A stretch of 43,095 nucleotides of DNA from a virus, in the IMG/VR virus record IMGVR_UViG_3300021962_000210, positions 1-43,095 of that record; one strand, given 5' to 3'. The stretch's first letter is position 1, and each line of letters starts with the position of its first letter. This document shows positions 20,018 through 29,186 of the stretch, in pieces. The notes under the pieces are model-generated. The model saw only the letters and a program-made list of their open reading frames with translations, was not told where the DNA came from and did not search any database. A program made the position numbers and the translations under genes.

Positions 20018-23000
20018 TTATTGGCTCGTATTGCTAATTATAGAATTAGAATCTAGATTCATTTCTGCGGCAGTAATAGATTCAACTATTATGATATCAT
20101 CTACTGTTGCTGCACTAATAAAAATTTCGTCTTGTCTTGATTGTATTTCAAATAAACTACCAAATTTCTGAGTGGATTGTTTTGGTACTAAAACAAAATT
20201 GCTTATGTCTGGAGATAGTTGATTTATTACATATGTGGCCATTTCTGTAAAATAGAATTTATCTCCAAAGTCCCAACCGTCTACATTAAAGAACTCGTTG
20301 ATAGCAGCTATTATTCTTACCTTTACATCATTATCACTTATAGTTTTATTAGGATTTTTTACTACCTTGAACTGTGCTTGAAACTGTATATCTGCTTTTG
20401 AACCAAACAAAGGCTTGAACTGCACAGGATGATAAATGATTTCATCACTTACTGATTTGATTGCATTTAACCCAGAACCAAACTGTATTCTTAATTGATC
20501 GCTATTAGACAATAATGGTTTTGTAGAATACCCAGATAGATAATTTCTAAATTCAGTGTCATATGCTCTTGTTAAAATATAAACATCAATTATGTTGCTA
20601 ACGCTAGGATCAATTCTTCTGTCAACTCCTGCATTATGAATGTATTGAAATTTAACATTATCTCTTCCTAGATTTGCTCTATAAGAACTATCTATAACAA
20701 ATGTGTTAGTTGACTTGTCAACCCGTTTAACAACGTCCTCAGTTTGATCGTAAAAATATACTAGGTCGCCGTCATTGTAGGAATTAATATTAACAAGGTT
20801 AGTTCTGCTGGCGATTTTAATAGCACCAGAAGAATTATCAATATACTGATAATAAGTAGCGCCATATTCATCTATAGATTTTTTAAAGAAAATATACTTT
20901 AGATTATCGTCGCTACCTGCGATTATTTCAAATGATTCCGGATTATCAACAACTCCGTCGTCGTCGCTATCAAAGAACGCTAATTTGACACTAGATGTAC
21001 TTTGATAACCATCATCAAATCTAACATTATCAACTATTTCAAACTTAATATCATTTTTAACAGGATATATTTTGTTATAATCTGTATTAATGCCCAAGAT
21101 GTTTACTTGATCTTTTACAACCTGCTTGGTTTTTGTGTCGAATACTTTTTGTCTATTGTCAAAATAAAATCTATTTTGCTTTAGACTTTCAAAAACATAA
21201 TCTAATTCTCTTACGTGTACATTAAATTTAATACCGTCATATACAAATGCTAAGATCCAAGAACTATCTAAATTTAGACCTGTTGTGTCACCTGCTGTAC
21301 CTGCACTAAAAAATTGTGAAGTAGTGTTAAGATTACTGGCTGTTATTATTTTCCAATCTCGATCAGCAACACTGTATCTCAGACCAAAATTTGAATAATT
21401 GTTCATTAGATTTAATACTTCTGTCTCTAAGGCATCTCCGATATTAGTGATAAATTTTGGAATTACTCTAGATATAACAGAATCGGTTGGTACAGTATCG
21501 CTGAATGTAATTGGACCTTTTCCGTTGGCTAGCACACCTCTATTAGCGTTCGTTCCATCCCCTACTACACTTACAACTTTAACCCATAATCTGTCTTTCT
21601 GTTCCCAATCTGATAGATCGAGATCAACTAAAGTACCATTTTTAAAAGCTTTACCTGTAGGTGGAACAAATTTAACTAATGATCCTGCTTCAATGTATTT
21701 TAAATTTGTAGATGTATAATTTCCAACTTTTAATTTTGTAGAATCATTTACATTTCTAAAATATCCTGTACTAGAATCGCCGTCGGATGTTATCTGTAAC
21801 CAATGAATGTTTAAGTCACCAAACAGAATTTTATCAAACTTACCTAAATAAAAATTGTAAACTCCGGCACTGCTAATTGCAGGTTCAACGACTTGTCTTA
21901 TAAAATTAACTATCTCAGATTTAGATTTAAATTTTAAAGAAAACGCTTTTTCTAATTCGTGTTTATATATTAATCCGTCATCTGCAAACACGTTAATCTT
22001 AGAATATTTTCCTGTTGCATCGACTATGTCAAAGTTCCTGCTAATTCCGCTAGATGTTCTATTGATTGCTTTTACTTTCAATACATCTTGGCTGGCAGAC
22101 AAAGGAGCAAGGTTATAATCCTCACCAGTAATCATTCTATTTTGTGTATAGTATAATGCAGGCGCTTTTGATCTAATGCTGCTAACTGTTTCTGATGCTG
22201 CGGCATTGTTGACAGTATATTTTAAACTTAATGTAAAAGTTAAAGTATGCGGTGTTCCAGCTGCATTGACATATGGAACACTTACAGAAATGCCCCTCAT
22301 TTCGTTAGGAGAAATAGAATAGGTTAAACCATTACTAACTCTGTAGTACACTCTAAATGCGCCTTGAGGAAGATTTCCATATATGCCATCAGAAAATTGT
22401 AGTTCAATTTTATCATTTGCTGTTGTAACTACTGTAAAAATATTTCTAATATCTTTACTAATACTGTTATAAATGATATTATTTCCGCTCAGCGAAGGTA
22501 CTTTAGTCCATTCGTCTGTTTGTAACCCATTAGAATCTAATCTGTACAACCAAACATCATCGTCATTAATGTTTGCACTATCAACTGAAACTCTTTCGTT
22601 AGTAGTAGGCTGAGCAATATTAAAATCTGCTAACTCTAAACTACCCTGTTTGAACATTAAAAAGAATCCGGTACCGGCGCTGGCTGCACCCTTACCATCA
22701 GATCTAAAAATAAATCCTAACTGATTGCCAGGAACTGGCGATTCTTCAGATATCTTCTCGCCGTCTGGGAATGCTGTACTTACTATTTCAAAGGCTGTAG
22801 ATCTTGACGAAACAGCTCGGCTATAAGAATAAATTGGAACATCAGTTGTGTTAGTGTTGAACCTATATTGTTGGGTAGTTATACCATCTATAACTGCTTC
22901 TCCCTGACTGTTTCCAAATTGTGTATTTTCTGCCATTGCAGAATTTAAGACTAGTATGAATTGCTCATACCAATTGTTATTTGTAGGATCATTCCAAACT

Positions 23001-23425
23001 ATAATTTGTTGGGATAGATTTTTACCATTACTGTCAACTATTGATTCTGTAGTACTAACAGTGTCAAATTTTAATAACCCAGATGCAGCCTTGCATCTCT
23101 TGGCGTTATAAGACAGCATACGAGCTAGACGTAGTACGCTTTCTTTTCTATCAGCTATATCGATAAAGTTTTCTCTAGATGCTAAGTCGATTCGAAAACT
23201 TAAACTCTGGCCTAGAAATGCGATAGCATCGATCAATGCGAGATATTCGCTCGATTCGATAAAGTCGTTAAAATCTTCGGGGTAATTTTCTTGAAGATAA
23301 GTGATAATAACTCTACGAAGATTTTCAAAATCGTAAGATTTAAAATCAGCATTTTTAAATGTCTGATATATTCGTTTCCAATCTTCTGCTAGAATTAAAT
23401 TATTTTGTCTACTAGTTGTGGTCAT
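20018..23425 (-). CDS. 6: Baseplate wedge protein gp6
   Basis: An 1135-aa homologue of T4 gp6, the wedge subunit that dimerises into the inner baseplate ring. The N-terminal region is the most typical: ENLRRVIITYLQENYPEDF, then a YLALIDAIAFLGQSLSFRID helix and ENFIDIADRKESVLRLARML. A baseplate-J-like middle follows, with RMITGEDYNLAPLSAS at about residue 430. It is longer than T4 gp6 (660 aa), the extra length lying in beta-rich segments such as YFFDSDDDGVVDNPESF-like acidic loops. It follows gp25 by 41 nt with a GATAGGATAAG ribosome site, and precedes the giant gene by one base. Order gp5-gp25-gp6 is conserved in marine T4-like phages. Confidence 0.9.
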   Translation of the reverse strand: MTTTSRQNNLILAEDWKRIYQTFKNADFKSYDFENLRRVIITYLQENYPEDFNDFIESSEYLALIDAIAFLGQSLSFRIDLASRENFIDIADRKESVLRLARMLSYNAKRCKAASGLLKFDTVSTTESIVDSNGKNLSQQIIVWNDPTNNNWYEQFILVLNSAMAENTQFGNSQGEAVIDGITTQQYRFNTNTTDVPIYSYSRAVSSRSTAFEIVSTAFPDGEKISEESPVPGNQLGFIFRSDGKGAASAGTGFFLMFKQGSLELADFNIAQPTTNERVSVDSANINDDDVWLYRLDSNGLQTDEWTKVPSLSGNNIIYNSISKDIRNIFTVVTTANDKIELQFSDGIYGNLPQGAFRVYYRVSNGLTYSISPNEMRGISVSVPYVNAAGTPHTLTFTLSLKYTVNNAAASETVSSIRSKAPALYYTQNRMITGEDYNLAPLSASQDVLKVKAINRTSSGISRNFDIVDATGKYSKINVFADDGLIYKHELEKAFSLKFKSKSEIVNFIRQVVEPAISSAGVYNFYLGKFDKILFGDLNIHWLQITSDGDSSTGYFRNVNDSTKLKVGNYTSTNLKYIEAGSLVKFVPPTGKAFKNGTLVDLDLSDWEQKDRLWVKVVSVVGDGTNANRGVLANGKGPITFSDTVPTDSVISRVIPKFITNIGDALETEVLNLMNNYSNFGLRYSVADRDWKIITASNLNTTSQFFSAGTAGDTTGLNLDSSWILAFVYDGIKFNVHVRELDYVFESLKQNRFYFDNRQKVFDTKTKQVVKDQVNILGINTDYNKIYPVKNDIKFEIVDNVRFDDGYQSTSSVKLAFFDSDDDGVVDNPESFEIIAGSDDNLKYIFFKKSIDEYGATYYQYIDNSSGAIKIASRTNLVNINSYNDGDLVYFYDQTEDVVKRVDKSTNTFVIDSSYRANLGRDNVKFQYIHNAGVDRRIDPSVSNIIDVYILTRAYDTEFRNYLSGYSTKPLLSNSDQLRIQFGSGLNAIKSVSDEIIYHPVQFKPLFGSKADIQFQAQFKVVKNPNKTISDNDVKVRIIAAINEFFNVDGWDFGDKFYFTEMATYVINQLSPDISNFVLVPKQSTQKFGSLFEIQSRQDEIFISAATVDDIIIVESITAAEMNLDSNSIISNTSQ

Positions 23426-23442
23426 TTTTCTTATCCTATCAC

Positions 23443-23451
23443 ATATTTACC
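23443..23451 (-). promoter_or_regulatory. Weak late-promoter-like GGTAAATAT before gp6
   Basis: The only gap of any size inside the minus-strand operon (41 nt between gp25 and gp6) contains GGTAAATAT on the minus strand, a degenerate match to the ATAAATA core, 17 nt before the gp6 ATG. It may add late transcription for gp6 and the giant gene. It could equally be chance in AT-rich DNA. Confidence 0.22.
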
Positions 23452-23466
23452 CAATAAAATTAAGTG

Positions 23467-23907
23467 CTATGTTAATAAATTATTGTCTCTACTAAAAGTA
23501 AAAGCCATTTTTTCACTAACGTTAAATGGCAAATAAACTGCATCAATAATGATCTGTATCCCTACTTGAGTTGCATCAACTGTAACTTGTTGAATAGCAA
23601 TCCTAGGATCCGAATTAACTATTGCCTCAACATCTTTAATGATGATATTTTTATTTGTTTCAGTCATTGGTTCAAATAACATGTCCCATATTATTGTACC
23701 GTACCCTGGTTTTTCTAGCTTTTCACCTTTTCTTATATGAAAATGATTAATCAAATCTTGTTTTACTAGAGCAATATCATACAATTTAAAATTCTTAGTA
23801 GTTTGATTAGAGCTAAACCCTCTGTAGGTATATTTTCCAGAATTATTGTCTCCAACTGCTGCTACTCTGCTAGATACTTTCTTTTGATTATATAATTTGT
23901 TTGCCAT
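23467..23907 (-). CDS. 25: Baseplate wedge protein gp25
   Basis: A 146-aa protein of the GPW/gp25 family, the wedge protein that starts sheath assembly and is shared by contractile tails and type VI secretion. The segment FHIRKGEKLEKPGYGTIIWDMLFEP at about 53-77 is the characteristic core (residues given discontinuously: GEK, PGYGT, WDMLFEP), followed by the helix NKNIIIKDVEAIVNSDPR and the closing strands. Length matches T4 gp25 (132 aa). Its ATG overlaps the gp5 stop by one base (TAATG), indicating coupled translation. Confidence 0.9.
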   Translation of the reverse strand: MANKLYNQKKVSSRVAAVGDNNSGKYTYRGFSSNQTTKNFKLYDIALVKQDLINHFHIRKGEKLEKPGYGTIIWDMLFEPMTETNKNIIIKDVEAIVNSDPRIAIQQVTVDATQVGIQIIIDAVYLPFNVSEKMAFTFSRDNNLLT

Positions 23908-25475
23908 TATTCTGAATCCCTATCTGTATTTTGTTTATTAAAAATCTGAGGGGCAAAATTTTCGTGTCCGGGCCAGGGCTCGTGCATAGGAACACGCCTC
24001 ATAATACTGGCTATTCCTTCCGCCTGATATCTGTTTTCCCAACCCTTAGCAGTATCCGTGGCAAAATTCTTTCTCAATGCTAATGCTTCTACCGGTTCTG
24101 CTGTCTCAGCTTTTTCTGCAATAGGGCCGTTCATGTCTATCCTATTGGCAGTTTCGTAATGGCGGTCACCGCTTCTTATATGTGTATTACCGGCCGCAGT
24201 AAATCTATTATCGCCGTCCGTTCTTACATTAAAATTACCAGCTGTAACAAATTTTGCATCGGTATTAACTACAGTTTCTAGATTTCCTTTTACTGAAATT
24301 TTACCGTTGCTACCTACTGTTAAATTAAAATCTGTTTCGACATCTATCTGCACTCTACCAGTTGCAGATCTCATATTAATATTTCTTCCTGCTTCTAAAT
24401 TAATATCTCTATCTGCACGAATGTTTAAATCATTTTGTGTATGAATACTGATACTATCGTCGGCAAAAATATCAATCTTACCATTGCTGGTCATTTCTAT
24501 CCAGGTAGTGCCTTTAGAATTTCCTATGTAAATTAAATCCTCGCTGTTGTGAAACAACAACTGATGTCCAGTCCTAGTCCTTATTCTAAAATATTCACTA
24601 TAAGGTATATTAGGAGTACCTTTTTCGTTCTTTAATAAATCAACATAATCCTGGCCGCCTTCGCTTGCTGGTGTTTTTCTGGTGTATTGATCATCACCAT
24701 CATCCATTATTATCTGTGTTCCACCTAAACGACTTACTGGTATCGGTTTAGTAGTTTGAGTTGCAGAATTTTTAATGAATGCTTTCTTACCTTCTTGGTC
24801 CAACGGGCCTGGAGTTGATATTCCGAATACCATTCCAGGGATATCTCTTCTTGCAGTAGTAGGTGCAGTACCTCTAACATCATCGTCAAGCAGCCCTTGT
24901 TCTAAAAATCTATCGGCGATAGGATGTACGGGTTTCTTTGCTAAATCTATTCTAGTGCCTAAACCTTTATCAAATAAATCTCTATTGTATTCTGCAACAG
25001 GTAAGGGTTGTTTAGTTGCATATTTTTTTTGATCTGCGGGACTTATATCAACATTTAATGATCCGCCAATTGCAGGAATCATGTGATTCATTCCTCGGTC
25101 CGGAACGCAGCCCATCCAATACCCATCTGCAGGGTTTCCATTAACAAAAAAGCAAAGAACAAAAACTCCTAGATCAGGAGGAACGAACCACATTCCATAA
25201 CTTTTTTGTGTGTCATTAAATCCCGTAGCTGCATCAGTTTTCTCAGCAGTATTATTTCCTACGTGTTCTAAACTTGTTACTCCATAGAAAGGAGAAGCAT
25301 ATCTTACAATTAAAGAATTTCCGTATTCAACTAACTTATTACCTTGATGACGCATCAGTACTACACGCAAACTGCCCATGTATGAAGCATCTACATATCC
25401 CACTACCTTTGCTAGGTATGGACTGTGCGGTAGTTTAGTACCTTGGCCCGCTGGTTCTCTTCGTTCTATTGTCAT
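23907..25475 (-). CDS. 5: Baseplate central spike protein gp5, apparently without lysozyme domain
   Basis: A 522-aa protein. Residues about 15-130 look like the gp5 OB-fold domain (YLAKVVGYVDASYMGSLRV; VPPDLGVFVLCFFVNGNP; GYWMGCVPD). From about 330 to 450 are regular short strands (INLEAGRNINMRS, DFNLTVGSNGKISVKG, GNFNVRTDGDNRF) that match the triple-stranded beta-helix of the needle. Between them, where T4 gp5 carries a lysozyme domain, is a Pro/Asp-rich region with no recognisable lysozyme motif. The product should be the trimeric tail needle on the hub. It lies one base after the 760-aa hub gene and overlaps gp25. Confidence 0.88.
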   Translation of the reverse strand: MTIERREPAGQGTKLPHSPYLAKVVGYVDASYMGSLRVVLMRHQGNKLVEYGNSLIVRYASPFYGVTSLEHVGNNTAEKTDAATGFNDTQKSYGMWFVPPDLGVFVLCFFVNGNPADGYWMGCVPDRGMNHMIPAIGGSLNVDISPADQKKYATKQPLPVAEYNRDLFDKGLGTRIDLAKKPVHPIADRFLEQGLLDDDVRGTAPTTARRDIPGMVFGISTPGPLDQEGKKAFIKNSATQTTKPIPVSRLGGTQIIMDDGDDQYTRKTPASEGGQDYVDLLKNEKGTPNIPYSEYFRIRTRTGHQLLFHNSEDLIYIGNSKGTTWIEMTSNGKIDIFADDSISIHTQNDLNIRADRDINLEAGRNINMRSATGRVQIDVETDFNLTVGSNGKISVKGNLETVVNTDAKFVTAGNFNVRTDGDNRFTAAGNTHIRSGDRHYETANRIDMNGPIAEKAETAEPVEALALRKNFATDTAKGWENRYQAEGIASIMRRVPMHEPWPGHENFAPQIFNKQNTDRDSE

Positions 25476-25476
25476 A

Positions 25477-27759
25477 TTATGCCACTATTATTACTTCAGA
25501 AGCTGGTGCTGAAGGATCTTCTTGACCACCTGGGGATTCTGGTAACACCTTAGTCTTATCTTGAGTTTCTGGTGTTTCTTGCTGGTCAAGATAATCGTCT
25601 GGCTGACCGGGCATCCTAATCAGTGTAAGACTTTGTGTAAATTTTCCGTCAGTAAATTTACTGGAACAATCGTTTACTTTATAAATTCCACTAAACTCAC
25701 TTACGGTGTTTCCTATAGAGGTAAATTCATACAATCCAGTTTCTGGGTTAATATCTCTAGGTGTTAAAAATTCTAAAATCACATAAACTTCACTGCCTTC
25801 GTAAGTCATAGTGCCGTCTTGCGTAATAGCGTCATTCTGTTTTTGAGCGAAGTAATTCCCCATACCACTATCTACCATCCAGTAAGGATCTCCTAATATA
25901 TCTAGGTTGACTTTAATCATGTCTCCTTTAGTTGTTAGATTTTGCTGAAACATTTCTGCTATTTTCTTTTCTGATCGAACATCACCCGCACCACCCGGAT
26001 ACGAATCTTCTAAAGACTCGGGGCTATTTTTCATCTGTGCTATCGGAGAATTTGACGCTGCAACCTCATCCGTCTGTCCGCCGTCTTGTGTGACGAATTT
26101 CGTTTCAGTACCTGGGGCTAAAGATTGCACCGCTTGTGACTTAACTCCACCGGTGTCTGTTGGGCCAGCGCCTGACGCTCCTGTATAAAACAATGTATCA
26201 AATTTTATATCAAATCTTAATACGTGATCATTTTTGCCAGTATAGATATATTGATATCGCTTGGCTATTTTCTTTTGTAATTTACTATATCCTATCACAG
26301 CAGTACTAGGATTCATGTAAACGCTATGATGCACCCTATAAGGAACTATTCTATAGATGATCTTTTTAGCGTAGTCTTTTGTTAGAGGATCAAACTCTAG
26401 TAATTTCATCTGTACATCAATTTTAAACCATTCAATAGTTCCGTCATCGGCGATTTTTTTAAATGTATCTATAGACCATTTACTACTCATTATAATTTGC
26501 ACAAGTATATCTGTAATACTTTGACCTTGAGCAAACTGAAAAGCTCTAGCGTTAGGATCGATGATAACTTTATCTCTGTTGATCTTAGCACTGTCAGGAT
26601 CATATACATCACCTTCTAAAGGCATGACAAAATTTCCGCCCCTAGATGCATCAAATCCCATGCTGCTATCGCCGATAGCATTGTTGCCAAAATCAGTTAC
26701 TCCTTGAGGATCTTTTCCAACTTTTAAAGGAACATATTCGAAATTTGTAGTAGCTCCGCCATCGGAGCCTCCTTCGCCTTGTGTAATTCCTATAGGATCA
26801 TGACCGTCCTTGGGAAAAACAAAAAGATATTCATTTGCTATAGATTGATTTTTCTTTTCGGCTGCATTTCTTTTTTCTTGACCGTTTAAAATAGAACTAA
26901 GAGAAAATTCCCCAAATGATAATAATTCTTTTACTGAGCTTCCTTGTAATTGAATATCTTTAAACGATTTGTTTACAACATTACTGAAACCGGTATGATT
27001 ATAAGGAACTGCTTCTACTTTATAAGTTGATCCAGCATCGTTAACTTCCATTTTTACACCGATAAGTCTCATCGGAAAGTATTTGCTAAATTTACTAGAT
27101 GCTAAGCCGTCGTCGGTATATCCTTGAAAATCAACTTTTAATAGATAAGGACAGTTATCTAGATAACTTTTGTATCCGGCTTTGTCTGCCGCATTCTGTA
27201 AACTCTGAAGGAACAATCCCATGCTATATGGTTCAACAACATCAAACATTAATTTCATAGCATTACTATTACCATTCTTTTCTCTAGGAATTATTACAGA
27301 ATTAATAATAAAGTTGTTTACAAAATATTCCGGTTTGCCGTAGTATGTTGATACTCTTAAATCATCGTATCTACCAGCTGAGCTGAAAACTACTCCTGCC
27401 TGAAACACCTTGTCATTTCTTACAAACTTTTTATTAAGATAAGCTAAATTGTCTTGTCTATATGTCGCTGGATTATTATATTGTTCTTTAGTTAACACTG
27501 CTAAGGTGAATAACTGAGTGTATGAAGTAAACTTATCTAACGGATTAGCTATAGGAGTATAAGTGTAGGGCAATCGATCAGCAACAACTGTTACCTCGGG
27601 CAATCTTCTATTATCATCATCGGTAACATTTGTTTCAACTTTAGATTGGGTTGATGAGCCTGTGCTGTTAGAAATAATGAATCTTTTACGTGCATCGAGG
27701 TCGGCGGTAGATCCGTCGCTTATATCGTTCAATCTAACTGCTGTTCCTGAATCTGCCAT
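25477..27759 (-). CDS. Baseplate hub protein in the gp27 position
   Basis: A 760-aa protein placed between gp53 and gp5. The N-terminal half has the look of the gp27/gpD hub fold: PLDKFTSYTQLFTLAVLT, RYDDLRVSTYYGKPEYFVNNF, and MKLMFDVVEPYSMGLFLQSL. The C-terminal part has a short strand-rich domain ending SGIYKVNDCSSKFTDGKF, typical of the region that contacts the tube in hub proteins. T4 gp27 has 391 aa, so this is nearly twice as long, and no sequence match to gp27 can be claimed by eye. Role as the hub that carries the gp5 spike is inferred from position and architecture. It has a GGGAG ribosome site 8 bases before ATG. Confidence 0.65.
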   Translation of the reverse strand: MADSGTAVRLNDISDGSTADLDARKRFIISNSTGSSTQSKVETNVTDDDNRRLPEVTVVADRLPYTYTPIANPLDKFTSYTQLFTLAVLTKEQYNNPATYRQDNLAYLNKKFVRNDKVFQAGVVFSSAGRYDDLRVSTYYGKPEYFVNNFIINSVIIPREKNGNSNAMKLMFDVVEPYSMGLFLQSLQNAADKAGYKSYLDNCPYLLKVDFQGYTDDGLASSKFSKYFPMRLIGVKMEVNDAGSTYKVEAVPYNHTGFSNVVNKSFKDIQLQGSSVKELLSFGEFSLSSILNGQEKRNAAEKKNQSIANEYLFVFPKDGHDPIGITQGEGGSDGGATTNFEYVPLKVGKDPQGVTDFGNNAIGDSSMGFDASRGGNFVMPLEGDVYDPDSAKINRDKVIIDPNARAFQFAQGQSITDILVQIIMSSKWSIDTFKKIADDGTIEWFKIDVQMKLLEFDPLTKDYAKKIIYRIVPYRVHHSVYMNPSTAVIGYSKLQKKIAKRYQYIYTGKNDHVLRFDIKFDTLFYTGASGAGPTDTGGVKSQAVQSLAPGTETKFVTQDGGQTDEVAASNSPIAQMKNSPESLEDSYPGGAGDVRSEKKIAEMFQQNLTTKGDMIKVNLDILGDPYWMVDSGMGNYFAQKQNDAITQDGTMTYEGSEVYVILEFLTPRDINPETGLYEFTSIGNTVSEFSGIYKVNDCSSKFTDGKFTQSLTLIRMPGQPDDYLDQQETPETQDKTKVLPESPGGQEDPSAPASEVIIVA

Positions 27760-27762
27760 CTA

Positions 27763-28062
27763 TTAAACTCCCAAGAATCTCTGAAGATTACTTTTCTTAG
27801 GTAAAAATATTTTAGTCCCTGTAGTAAAATCATATATTGGATCTTTTATGGTATCCATGTTTCGTTGTGTAAACACCCACCAAAGTTTCGGACTACCGTA
27901 TAAGTCGTACGCAAGCAAATCCGGTCTATAATTATATTGACTCTCAATGACATATTGAATATCATCTGCCTCAGAAGGCACTGGTCGAATGTTTAATAAT
28001 TCTAGATAAAGATCATTCTGAGTTGTTTTAAACCAAGGACTTGTATTAGTATAAGTTGCCAT
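27763..28062 (-). CDS. 53: Baseplate wedge protein gp53 (LysM-like)
   Basis: A 99-aa protein matching the core of gp53, the wedge protein that locks adjacent wedges: YRPDLLAYDLYGSPKLWWVF at about 47-66, then NMDTIKDPIYDFTTGTKIFLP, the pattern of gp53 and of LysM-type tail protein X. T4 gp53 has 196 aa; the shorter length here is the compact LysM part. It follows the gp48-like gene by one base and precedes the hub gene by three. Confidence 0.8.
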   Translation of the reverse strand: MATYTNTSPWFKTTQNDLYLELLNIRPVPSEADDIQYVIESQYNYRPDLLAYDLYGSPKLWWVFTQRNMDTIKDPIYDFTTGTKIFLPKKSNLQRFLGV

Positions 28063-28063
28063 T

Positions 28064-29110
28064 TTAAATTATTCCTACTTCTTGGCCAGAAACAAAGTTT
28101 TGTAAACTAAATTTCCTCAAACGCTCTCTGCTGTAGATCGGACTTACAGTCACAGACACTGTAGAAAATATAGGAACCCAATTGTCTACTCCGTTGTAAG
28201 GAACTTTTATGTAATTAACGTCGTCTTTTAGTTCTAGATTAAAAGATTTAACTACTACTGAAACATTATTGATCACCTGTGGACCATACCCACTTAAGGT
28301 ACAGATCACAGGGGGATTTCCTACAAAATCTCCCGTTCCATAAAACATTTTTGTTGCGGCTCGTAAAAACGTAATAGCTTCAAGATAATAGCCACCGTCA
28401 GCTACATCTTCTACCACAAAGTCTGCTGAAATAGTAATATCATCCACTTGACTATTTTTATAAGACAACATCGGAGCATTTGAATGCACAGGATCCGAAG
28501 TAGAGTAATTAGCTTTACTTGAAATTGTCATGTTTGGAGTAAACGGAAATATCAATCCTTCGGATATTTTCAATCTTGAGAATGTTCCTATTCCGAAAAT
28601 AGTATCAAAATCACAATATAGTTTTACTCTCCAATCACCTTCTCCACGGTCATTTCTTATTGCCACTGTCGATGTTCCGGTAAATAACTCTGCACCAGCA
28701 GGAAGACTTTTTCCCCTAGCTAGGCTAGCAAAATTATTGATTGCACCGGCTGTTCTACCGATAGCTCCCAATGCTCCTACTAATCGATCACCTATTCCAA
28801 TACGTTGCAGTGTGGCAGCAGCATTGCCTGCATTTGCAGAAACTACTCCAGCATTGTCCCCGATTACTCCGGCGGCGGTTCTGACACCAGTAACTAAGCT
28901 CTGTCCTCTGCCAGCTTCAATGTCTTGTCTGTTTGAGGCTCCTCCGTTAAGTCCAGTACCAGGGGCTCCGGAATAGGTTTCAACTGTTCTGTTAAGATCA
29001 GCTACATCTGCAGGAGTTGGTTTTTGGTTGCTGATCGACTGTACCCCTTGTTGAATCATTGAGGACACTGTGTTGTATATCTTTGAGAACGGATTGGCAG
29101 ACAAACTCAT
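28064..29110 (-). CDS. 48: Tail tube cap / baseplate protein gp48 (or gp54)
   Basis: A 348-aa protein, close to T4 gp48 (364 aa) and gp54 (321 aa), which close the baseplate and start tail-tube growth. The N-terminus (about 1-150) is Ala/Gly-rich and low in complexity. The conserved part is C-terminal: SEGLIFPFTPNMTISSKANY at about 183-202, VDDITISADFVVEDVADGGYYL, then KMFYGTG and GNPPVICTLSGYG. The FPFTP motif and this order point to gp48, the paralogue usually retained in marine T4-like phages. It is the first gene of the minus-strand operon, with an AAGG ribosome site and a late promoter about 20 nt upstream. Confidence 0.72.
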   Translation of the reverse strand: MSLSANPFSKIYNTVSSMIQQGVQSISNQKPTPADVADLNRTVETYSGAPGTGLNGGASNRQDIEAGRGQSLVTGVRTAAGVIGDNAGVVSANAGNAAATLQRIGIGDRLVGALGAIGRTAGAINNFASLARGKSLPAGAELFTGTSTVAIRNDRGEGDWRVKLYCDFDTIFGIGTFSRLKISEGLIFPFTPNMTISSKANYSTSDPVHSNAPMLSYKNSQVDDITISADFVVEDVADGGYYLEAITFLRAATKMFYGTGDFVGNPPVICTLSGYGPQVINNVSVVVKSFNLELKDDVNYIKVPYNGVDNWVPIFSTVSVTVSPIYSRERLRKFSLQNFVSGQEVGII

Positions 29111-29129
29111 AATATTTTTACCTTTTAGT

Positions 29130-29138
29130 CTATTTATT
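29130..29138 (-). promoter_or_regulatory. Late promoter AATAAATAG for the baseplate operon
   Basis: AATAAATAG on the minus strand ends 20 nt before the gp48 ATG, the spacing expected for a T4-type late promoter that gives a short leader with AAGG ribosome site. It would drive the whole minus-strand operon through to the fibre genes; no other strong internal candidate was found before 6662. Confidence 0.6.
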
Positions 29139-29186
29139 CTGTTAAAAATGTGCTATTATATTACTATCTGAGGACCCATAACTATA

